The translations under genes were made by a program, and so were the position numbers. This document shows positions 1-6,632 of a DNA stretch of 11,935 bases, piece after piece; position 1 is the first letter of the stretch, and each line of letters starts with the position of its first letter. The notes under the pieces are model-generated. The model was not told the DNA's origin. It made no database searches and was given only the letters and a program-made list of their open reading frames with translations. Where the stretch lies: the NCBI GenBank assembly GCA_021204735.1, contig JAJPYV010000052.1, positions 1 to 11,935 of the forward strand, in the 5' to 3' direction. This DNA comes from Prevotella sp. (GTDB taxonomy: Bacteria > Bacteroidota > Bacteroidia > Bacteroidales > Bacteroidaceae).

Positions 1-352
1 GTCTACTATATATGTGTGGTTCTATATTTCATCCATTTATTTGAACATACGAATTGGTATTGGACACACTTTCCAACGATTTATCATAGCATACAACTTT
101 GTACTCAGAGTTTCACGACTGTTTTTTTAACTCGTATGTGCTGATAATGAATTCAGTGCGCTTTTTCTTCTCAATGATGTTTATAAATTCCTAATGAGGG
201 AACAAAACTGAAGTGCTGTCTGACTCTCCAACGGAACTACCTGAAAGCCATTTATGAGAGCAGCAACAAAAGCGAAAATAAGTAAGTAAACGAACGCTGT
301 CACTCCCCAAATATAGTGACCAACCTCCGTAAGGCCAATTATTTCTACACAT
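1..352. other. Upstream region without a convincing gene
   Basis: I see no credible complete gene here on either strand. A run of seven T lies at 122-128, but no strong stem precedes it, so I do not call a terminator. ACATACGA (45-52) is the reverse complement of TCGTATGT (132-139), a weak long-range inverted repeat. One + strand reading frame ends in NYLKAIYESSNKSENK then a stop at about 288; its first residues look like the N-terminus of DtxR/MntR-type regulators, but there is no start codon and it is probably chance or a remnant. A clearer inverted repeat at 299-320 is listed separately. Confidence 0.5.
299..320. promoter_or_regulatory. Inverted repeat GTCACT-N10-AGTGAC, possible operator
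   Basis: Two perfect 6-base arms, GTCACT at 299-304 and AGTGAC at 315-320, lie 16 bases apart start to start. The site sits about 37 bases upstream of the predicted -33 element of the operon promoter, which would suit an activator or a second operator. A 6-base inverted repeat can occur by chance and nothing else supports the call. Confidence 0.3.
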
Positions 353-356
353 ATCC

Positions 357-388
357 TTTGGCAGATTCGTGTATTTGCATTATTTTTG
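357..388 (+). promoter_or_regulatory. Bacteroidota-type promoter of the BREX operon
   Basis: TTTG at 357-360, a 20-base spacer and TATTTTTG at 381-388 match the Bacteroides primary sigma factor consensus (TTTG, N19-21, TAnnTTTG) at every fixed position. The transcript should start at roughly 393-397, about 20 bases before the ATG at 416. Because of this, the in-frame TTG at 386 lies inside the promoter and cannot be the start of the regulator. An imperfect pair GCCAA (334-338) and TTGGC (358-362) overlaps the -33 element. No other good promoter was seen between the operon genes. Confidence 0.8.
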
Positions 389-395
389 CACTATA

Positions 396-411
396 TTACA
401 AGAAATTGTAA
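396..411. promoter_or_regulatory. Palindrome TTACAA-GAAA-TTGTAA at transcript start
   Basis: The two 6-base arms are perfect reverse complements around GAAA. The site overlaps the predicted transcription start and ends 4 bases before the regulator's ATG, where an autorepressor operator would be expected, so the XRE protein encoded next is the natural candidate to bind it. In the RNA the same bases would form a 6-bp stem closed by a GNRA-type GAAA loop near the 5' end of the mRNA, so a role in mRNA stability or translation is an alternative. Confidence 0.5.
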
Positions 412-415
412 CAAG

Positions 416-634
416 ATGAAAATTGAAGAAAAAACAATGCCAGCTAACAGAATCAAAGCAGTTTTAGCTGAAAAGCAAGTCTCTGCCAAAGAGTTGAGTG
501 TTGCTGTAGGAAAAAATGAAACCACGGTTTCACGCTGGTGTAATAACAAGATTCAGCCATCTGTCACACAACTTCAAGAAATAGCTCACTTCCTTGATGT
601 AGATGTAAGAGAATTATTATGTCCAACTAAGTAA
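416..634 (+). CDS. XRE-family helix-turn-helix regulator
   Basis: This 72-residue protein is almost entirely one Cro/C1-type (XRE) helix-turn-helix domain. Helix 2 is around residues 23-32 (SAKELSVAVG) and the recognition helix around 34-43 (NETTVSRWCN); the end LDVDVRELL is typical of small Bacteroidota XRE regulators. There is no sensor or peptidase domain. The ATG at 416 is preferred because it lies about 20 bases after the predicted transcript start. The ATG at 437, giving 65 residues and starting just before the domain, is also possible. The gene is first in the operon and ends 7 bases before brxP. A palindrome between promoter and start codon suggests that it represses its own operon. 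Small XRE regulators commonly head defence operons. Family call is firm; target is inferred. Confidence 0.88.
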   Translation: MKIEEKTMPANRIKAVLAEKQVSAKELSVAVGKNETTVSRWCNNKIQPSVTQLQEIAHFLDVDVRELLCPTK

Positions 635-641
635 ATGACGT

Positions 642-3185
642 ATGTTTAAGGTTATATGGGATAAAGAAAACAATGGTGTTCGTTTGACGATGGCGCCACC
701 GTCAGGCGAAGCACTAAATGTTTGTCCACGTCCCGTATTTTGGGAAGAACTCGACTTTCTTGGACTTAATAAGCTTGGCTGGATATATCCTCATAGCGAG
801 GCTCCGCTTCTTTGGGCTTGTGACCGACGTTATTTCTACAAAGGTGAAATGGTACTTGAAACCAATGGAGGAGACCTATTTGAATCACACACTTTTACTT
901 TTGTTGCCAACCCTCAACTCAATCTAGAGCCTGTCAATATGTCGGCGCTGAATAAAGCCAATGAAGATCCCATCTTCCTTATCGAGCATGAAGCGATGGA
1001 GTTTATAGATGGGGAGTATCGTAAATATAAGGCCGCCGAAAAAGCAAAAGAAGTAAATCCTGATTTGGATTTTCAGGAACTGGCTTCAACGTTATCTAAA
1101 AAGACTAAAACAGAATACGCTGTGGTAAAAGAGTCTTGCGATAGCTTTGATGTTATGCCTGTTCAGGAAATGGAGAAATATGGAAAGTCGGCTTTGCTAA
1201 AAAACAAAATAGACATTTTTGTTTGCTCCTTCTCAGGAGGTAAAGACTCTCAAGTGATACTTGACCTTGTTACAAGAGTAATCCCCTGTGAGGATTTGGT
1301 CGTTATCTACTCAGACACTGGTTATGAATTACCCCCGTCGCTTGATTTATACGATGAGGTAAAGAATTTTTATCACGAAAAATATCCCAATTTACGTTTT
1401 TATATATCTAAAAATCATCAGGAATTGATGTCATATTGGGATAGGATGGGAGCTCCAAGTCGAGTTTTACGCTGGTGTTGCAGTATTATGAAGTCTGCTC
1501 CATTAGCTCGTCTTCTAAAAGAGATATGTGGTGGTGATAAGCAGCCTTCTGCAATACTTTTTGACGGAGTTCGTAACGAAGAAAGTGTTAACAGGGCTAA
1601 CAGGAGCAGAATTGGCAAAAATGCAAAGCATAACAATATCATTAATGTTAGCCCTATTATTTCATGGAATGCGACTGAAACATATCTGTACATTCTTCTT
1701 AAAGGGCTTCCATTTAATGCTGCTTATCGTTTAGGGTTTTCAAGAGTTGGCTGTGTTATTTGTCCGTATTCATCAAAATGGAGCGAGAATATAGCATCCA
1801 AAGTATATCCAGCATCTATTCAGCCCTTTATTGACAGCATTCGTTCGTCATTAGAAAAATCTAAAGTACATGGCATTGACAACTATATCAAGTTGGGCAA
1901 ATGGAAAGAAAGGGCAGGTGGTCGTACTGTTGAATGCCACTCAGACATTTCGTTCATTGAGGAAGGACATGATTTCAAAGCAACTATTTCCAATCCCAGA
2001 GAAGATATTTTAACTTGGTTTGGAGTATTGGGGGAAATTCAAGGAAACTTTGAGAATGATTGTTTTTCAGGTACTCTCAAGTATAGGAAAAAACTGGTTA
2101 ACTTCAAGATAACCTATGATTCACAAAATACTTCGATCGTTGAAGTTTATGGAACGGAGAACGACGTGGTATTTATGAGCCACATAAAAAGAACACTCTA
2201 TAAAGCGACCTATTGCATCCACTGCGAGGTTTGTGAAGTCGAGTGCCCGACGGGAGCTCTCTCAGTTGTCCCCACAGTTAAAATTAACAAGAACAAATGT
2301 GTACATTGCTTGAAATGTATCGAGTTTGATGGTAAAGGCTGTCTTTCAGCAAGTTCGGTAAGCATCTCAAGCGGAGAAAAAACTAATAAAATGCAATCTG
2401 CTAAATCCGGTATCAATCGTTACAACGACGGCATGGGCCTTCGCGAAATGTGGCTAAAAAAATACTTTGCCACATATGAGACTTTTTTCGACAATGATAA
2501 CCACGGCCTTAATCCACGTTATCAGATTCCACCTTTCACAAACTGGATTCGTGAAGCGGGGATTCTAAATCCATCAGATAAATCAATTTCTTCGATTGGG
2601 AAATTAATGGCTGAAGCCTTTACTGACCATGCCGAAGCTGTATGGGAAATCATATGGGTTAACCTTACTGAAAATTCGGAAATCGCAAAATGGTTCAGCT
2701 CAACCGTTCCTTACGGTTACAATGTCACAAAGCATGAACTTGAAATTATGCTCCAAGACTCTTATCCTGATTTGAAAGATCGTACATTAAAGAATCCTTT
2801 AAATTCTCTGTTGAATACATTCAAGGAAAGTCCATTAGGATCGACTATAGCTATAGCTGTGCCCACAACGGTTGATCAGAAACCCGGTGTCATCCGCAAA
2901 CCGCACAATGACCTTTCGCTCGTTGCTACAGCATATTCGTTGTACCGCTATGCTGAGAAAAATAGCCGTTACTCGCTGACAGTCTCGGAGTTCTACAATC
3001 CTGTTCAGACAGAAGGCATCGTCCGCCAGTTCGGCATTGAGCGTGAAGAATTTGAGGCTACCCTTCGTTCGCTTGAACAGGAGCAAAATCAGGTACTCCG
3101 TGCCGAACTGAAGATGGGGCTTGACAACATTATTCTCCGCGAAGACCTTACTTCTGAAGACATAATCAAACTTATGCTGAAATAA
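642..3185 (+). CDS. brxP: BrxP: PAPS-reductase/DndC-like protein with ferredoxin region (type 4 BREX)
   Basis: This 847-residue protein is the hallmark of type 4 BREX, where it replaces the methyltransferase. Residues 1-130 form an N-terminal domain resembling that of archaeal PAPS-reductase/ferredoxin fusions. The ATP-pyrophosphatase core (about 190-400) has the PP-loop SGGKDS (198-203), YSDTGYE (223-229), RWCC (277-280), GVRNEES (309-315) and GCVIC (370-374). C280, C371 and C374 could bind an iron-sulfur cluster as in DndC. A ferredoxin-like part has C525, C528, C531 and C535 (CxxCxxCxxxCP), then C553, C556, C559 and C567 with odd spacing. Residues about 596-847 (WLKKYFATYETFF onward) resemble DUF4007, a domain I associate with phosphorothioation nickase SspB. 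PAPS reductases and DndC activate substrates with ATP; placing sulfur in the DNA backbone is inferred. Gap to brxC is 9 bases. Hand counts suggest the core is AT-richer than the C-terminus. Confidence 0.88.
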   Translation: MFKVIWDKENNGVRLTMAPPSGEALNVCPRPVFWEELDFLGLNKLGWIYPHSEAPLLWACDRRYFYKGEMVLETNGGDLFESHTFTFVANPQLNLEPVNMSALNKANEDPIFLIEHEAMEFIDGEYRKYKAAEKAKEVNPDLDFQELASTLSKKTKTEYAVVKESCDSFDVMPVQEMEKYGKSALLKNKIDIFVCSFSGGKDSQVILDLVTRVIPCEDLVVIYSDTGYELPPSLDLYDEVKNFYHEKYPNLRFYISKNHQELMSYWDRMGAPSRVLRWCCSIMKSAPLARLLKEICGGDKQPSAILFDGVRNEESVNRANRSRIGKNAKHNNIINVSPIISWNATETYLYILLKGLPFNAAYRLGFSRVGCVICPYSSKWSENIASKVYPASIQPFIDSIRSSLEKSKVHGIDNYIKLGKWKERAGGRTVECHSDISFIEEGHDFKATISNPREDILTWFGVLGEIQGNFENDCFSGTLKYRKKLVNFKITYDSQNTSIVEVYGTENDVVFMSHIKRTLYKATYCIHCEVCEVECPTGALSVVPTVKINKNKCVHCLKCIEFDGKGCLSASSVSISSGEKTNKMQSAKSGINRYNDGMGLREMWLKKYFATYETFFDNDNHGLNPRYQIPPFTNWIREAGILNPSDKSISSIGKLMAEAFTDHAEAVWEIIWVNLTENSEIAKWFSSTVPYGYNVTKHELEIMLQDSYPDLKDRTLKNPLNSLLNTFKESPLGSTIAIAVPTTVDQKPGVIRKPHNDLSLVATAYSLYRYAEKNSRYSLTVSEFYNPVQTEGIVRQFGIEREEFEATLRSLEQEQNQVLRAELKMGLDNIILREDLTSEDIIKLMLK

Positions 3186-3194
3186 TCAATTTTC

Positions 3195-6100
3195 ATGGCA
3201 ACAAAATATTCAGACTTTATCCACTTGCAGAACTTTCTTCCGGTGTATGACATGCTGGAAGAAGGTGTTTCGTCGTGGCAATCATTTATACCCACTGCAC
3301 AATTCAATGAGATGCTTCAGCGCACACTCACTGCCATCACTAGCAACGAGGTAAGCAAGAGAAGAAGCATCTGGTTACGTGGTACTTTCGGTACCGGTAA
3401 GAGCCATGCAAGTGCAGTGGTCAAACACCTGCTTTGTGATGACTTTGACGCAATCAATTCATATATTGATTGCATACGTGAACCGGCACTTAAATCCCAA
3501 GTAAGAAACCTTCGCCAAAACATGCGTTACTTCGCCGTAACACTGAAAGGTGTCGAACAGGCATATGACATTCCACGCTTCACACTGTCGCTACAGCGTG
3601 AGGTGTCAAAAGCTATCAAGGCAGTTGCACCAGACTTCGTGGTCAAATCCGACTTCACGACTATCATAAACTGGATTGAGAAACATCGTCGAATTTTTGA
3701 GGAAGAAGTCATTCCCAATGCAAAAGACCTTGCCGACAGCATTAATACCGCTGATGAAGCCATCACATTCCTTGAGAATTACAATCCAGGAATGTATATT
3801 ACAATTGAAAATGCCATCCGTGAGACCATCGGTCCAGTCTCTGAGCAAACAGCGATTGCTGAATGGCTCGTTGAGGTTGAACAGGAAATTGAAAAGCGTA
3901 ACATCGCTAATGGTCTCATCATTTTTTGGGATGAGTTCACATCTGTGATGGATACTTTGAAAAGTGATCGTATCAACCTGCTCCAGAATATAGCCGAGAA
4001 GTCTCAATATCACAACGTATTCCTGTTCCTTATCTCTCACCGTTTAGAATCGCAAAGCACAGATAACAAGGCAAAGGACATTACAAGGATGAGTGATCGA
4101 TTCGATGAAATTGATTATAAGATGGACAGCCTGAGCACATATTTGATTATGCGCCATAGTTTTACCATTCCCGATATCGAATCAAACGAGCAGTTTAAGA
4201 CGTTAAAAAATAGTGTACTTCCAAAAATTGAAGAAGTACTTGATTTCCTGACACATGGTCATGTCGAACAGATGAGCCACATCAAGGAACTTCTCCCGAT
4301 GCACCCTTACACTGCATTCCTTTGCTCCGAGATATCGAATTTCATCGGTTCATCAAACCGTAGTGTAATCAAGTTCATGCACGACGGCGAGTCAGGTTTT
4401 GAAGCATTCCTCAATAATGAGAACTGCTATAATGTGGATATGCTGATGACTGCAGATACTTTGTGGGATTTCTTCTATCCCACATTCGACTCTGACCCTG
4501 CCAGTGCAACATTTACCGGACTTTTCAACTCATTTGAGGGCAAAGTGCGTGCGCAAGGTGAAGATTATCTGCGCGTATTCAAATCGATTCTGCTGCTTAA
4601 CGCCCTTTCTCCTAAGTTCAAAAAGTCAATTGAACTGATGACACCAAATGAAAATGTCATCAGCCATATTTATGCGGGCGACCGTGCACACAGCAAGGTG
4701 GTTGACATTCTGAACTTCTTTGATGAAAACAAGATTGTGGTCCGCGACATCTTCGGCGAATTTAAGATTCGAGGAACGTCCTACAATCAAAATGAAATGA
4801 ATAAGAAACGTCAAGATGAGCTATCGGGCTACAAAACAGCTACCGCAGTACTCGACTATGACGTATATAGCAAGGAACAACTTACAAACTTGTTTCAAAT
4901 TGGCGTGTGGGTAAAGCGCGAGACTGTGGTTCAGTTCTTCTCATGCGAAGATAACGAGCAACTTCTTCGCAGCCGTCTAAATAAGTTCACATCCGATAAA
5001 CCCAATTATATGCACGTTGCGTTCTTCCTCGCACTTGACGAAGAGAGCCGCGAGTCTAAAACCACGCTTCTTCAAAATTTCTCTAAGGAGTTTGAATGGC
5101 TGGTTGTTGTTCTATCCGAGGAAGCTTTCTCGACTCAGTACTACAATAAATTCATTGATGCAGTGGCAACCTCAAAGGTCGCCAAGAGTCATTTTAATGA
5201 AACAGAGAGCAAAGAGTTTGAGAAAGCGGCTCATGCATTTGTCTCCAAATGGATAACACAGCTTCGCAACAATACATACATTGTGTATTTCAATGGTGAA
5301 TCATTCCGGGAAGGCACCATTGACCAACTCCCTGAGCTTCTAAACAATAAATTGTCAGGTAAGGCATATCCCAAGGGCTTTGAGGCTCATCGTTTCCCCA
5401 AAGATGTGTCTGTACCTATGACGTTCTTCTCTAATAAGAACTGCCCGGGTATAATCAAGCAAGTACTACAAGCACAGAATCGCGATCAGCTTATTACCTT
5501 TAAGGGTAATGCTTTACCCCTCAAATATCTATTTGAGGAAAATGGGAACTCGCTTGTTAAGACCGATGGCACACTCTCGGATAATGCCGTGAATGGCCAT
5601 TCTTGGTTGGTAGAGATTTGCCGTGGCGTTGAGAACTTTATGGAGAAAGCTCGCAAAGAATATGTTGACAAATTCAGTTTACCTGCCGTGCTTGCTCCAT
5701 TCATCAGACAGCCATATGGCATGTCAACATCATTGCTAAACTGTGCTGCCATTACATATGGGCTTCGCCAGTATAAATCTGAATTGTTTCAAACCTCGAC
5801 TTCGCAGCCAATCTCGGATGAGGCTCTATGCGACATGGTTACTGAGTTGTTCAAAATGTGGAAAGAGGGTAAATCAGAAGCCAGTTCTAAGATGTTGCTT
5901 CGCTTTGGTTCGAAAGAAGAGAGTGAACTAGTGCAGTTGCTTTACGACACTTTTGACCTTGGCCGAACCATCAAGGCTAAACAAGAAGAGGTTAAGAGCC
6001 TCGACAATGCAAAGTGGTACATTCAGGAGTTTTGTAAGATTTTTGTTAAGCAGCCTCTTTGGACTCTTCTCTATATGCCTAGTCTATCAGAAGACCTAAA

Positions 6101-6629
6101 GAATGCTATTTCTTCTCTCATTTCAATCTTTTCTCAAGATGCACCTTCGGTTGATAAGATTAAGGCTATTTATCGAGACATCAAGAACAACCATGTTGAG
6201 CTTAGCATCTTGCTAACTGATGCCGGCAACTACGAAAAAGGCTTCGTCGCTTTCGTAGAGCAAATAGAAGGAATCAAGATTGAAAAATCGTGGTGGAAAG
6301 AAATGTTAGATAATCTTTCACTTCCCGTCGAAATTGGCTTTCACAAAGAGTCTGACGTTGAGAAAGCCATCTACCAGTTCTACATCAAAAAAACTGCTGA
6401 GAACGGAAGCGGAGGAGACAAAGGTGGAGACAATAGTGTCGAAGGAGGTAACCGAAAAGGCAGTTCCGACAATGACCTTGGTAAAACTACGCCGCCCCAG
6501 GTAGACATCATCAAACAAGCTAAGGAAAAAGTCAAGGCGACTAATATGCCCAACACTATGTGGCAGATGGCTATTCTAAACCTTCTTGAACAGTACCCAG
6601 AAACCGCAGATTTCTTTAATCGCTTATAA
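3195..6629 (+). CDS. brxC: BrxC: large P-loop ATPase of BREX
   Basis: This 1144-residue cytoplasmic ATPase matches BrxC/PglY in size and motifs. The opening (ATKYSDFIHLQNFLPVYDM) is followed by Walker A GTFGTGKS (63-70), Walker B LIIFWDEF (241-248, D246 and E247) and a sensor-1-like stretch FLFLISHR (276-283). The rest, to about 1065, is large and mostly helical with no enzyme motif I recognise. Residues about 1069-1103 are a Gly/Ser/Asp/Asn-rich linker, then a short helical tail (about 1105-1144). BrxC is universal in BREX systems and is thought to be an ATP-driven DNA-binding scaffold for modification and phage exclusion; its exact role is unsettled. It begins 9 bases after brxP and ends 3 bases before pglZ, with TAA and TAG stops back to back. 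In the 60-base stretch counted it is clearly GC-richer than the brxP core. Confidence 0.9.
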   Translation: MATKYSDFIHLQNFLPVYDMLEEGVSSWQSFIPTAQFNEMLQRTLTAITSNEVSKRRSIWLRGTFGTGKSHASAVVKHLLCDDFDAINSYIDCIREPALKSQVRNLRQNMRYFAVTLKGVEQAYDIPRFTLSLQREVSKAIKAVAPDFVVKSDFTTIINWIEKHRRIFEEEVIPNAKDLADSINTADEAITFLENYNPGMYITIENAIRETIGPVSEQTAIAEWLVEVEQEIEKRNIANGLIIFWDEFTSVMDTLKSDRINLLQNIAEKSQYHNVFLFLISHRLESQSTDNKAKDITRMSDRFDEIDYKMDSLSTYLIMRHSFTIPDIESNEQFKTLKNSVLPKIEEVLDFLTHGHVEQMSHIKELLPMHPYTAFLCSEISNFIGSSNRSVIKFMHDGESGFEAFLNNENCYNVDMLMTADTLWDFFYPTFDSDPASATFTGLFNSFEGKVRAQGEDYLRVFKSILLLNALSPKFKKSIELMTPNENVISHIYAGDRAHSKVVDILNFFDENKIVVRDIFGEFKIRGTSYNQNEMNKKRQDELSGYKTATAVLDYDVYSKEQLTNLFQIGVWVKRETVVQFFSCEDNEQLLRSRLNKFTSDKPNYMHVAFFLALDEESRESKTTLLQNFSKEFEWLVVVLSEEAFSTQYYNKFIDAVATSKVAKSHFNETESKEFEKAAHAFVSKWITQLRNNTYIVYFNGESFREGTIDQLPELLNNKLSGKAYPKGFEAHRFPKDVSVPMTFFSNKNCPGIIKQVLQAQNRDQLITFKGNALPLKYLFEENGNSLVKTDGTLSDNAVNGHSWLVEICRGVENFMEKARKEYVDKFSLPAVLAPFIRQPYGMSTSLLNCAAITYGLRQYKSELFQTSTSQPISDEALCDMVTELFKMWKEGKSEASSKMLLRFGSKEESELVQLLYDTFDLGRTIKAKQEEVKSLDNAKWYIQEFCKIFVKQPLWTLLYMPSLSEDLKNAISSLISIFSQDAPSVDKIKAIYRDIKNNHVELSILLTDAGNYEKGFVAFVEQIEGIKIEKSWWKEMLDNLSLPVEIGFHKESDVEKAIYQFYIKKTAENGSGGDKGGDNSVEGGNRKGSSDNDLGKTTPPQVDIIKQAKEKVKATNMPNTMWQMAILNLLEQYPETADFFNRL

Positions 6630-6632
6630 TAG

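Noticed and set aside
221..288. Fragment reading NYLKAIYESSNKSENK, like the start of a DtxR/MntR regulator
   Set aside because: It has no start codon and stops within about 20 residues, and an eight-residue likeness is too short to call a pseudogene.
386..415. Longer form of the XRE regulator starting at TTG 386
   Set aside because: The TTG lies within the predicted -7 element, upstream of the transcript start, so it would not be in the mRNA.
642..3185. BrxP as an ordinary assimilatory PAPS reductase (CysH)
   Set aside because: It is far longer than CysH, carries ferredoxin and DUF4007-like parts, and lies in an operon with brxC, pglZ and brxL.
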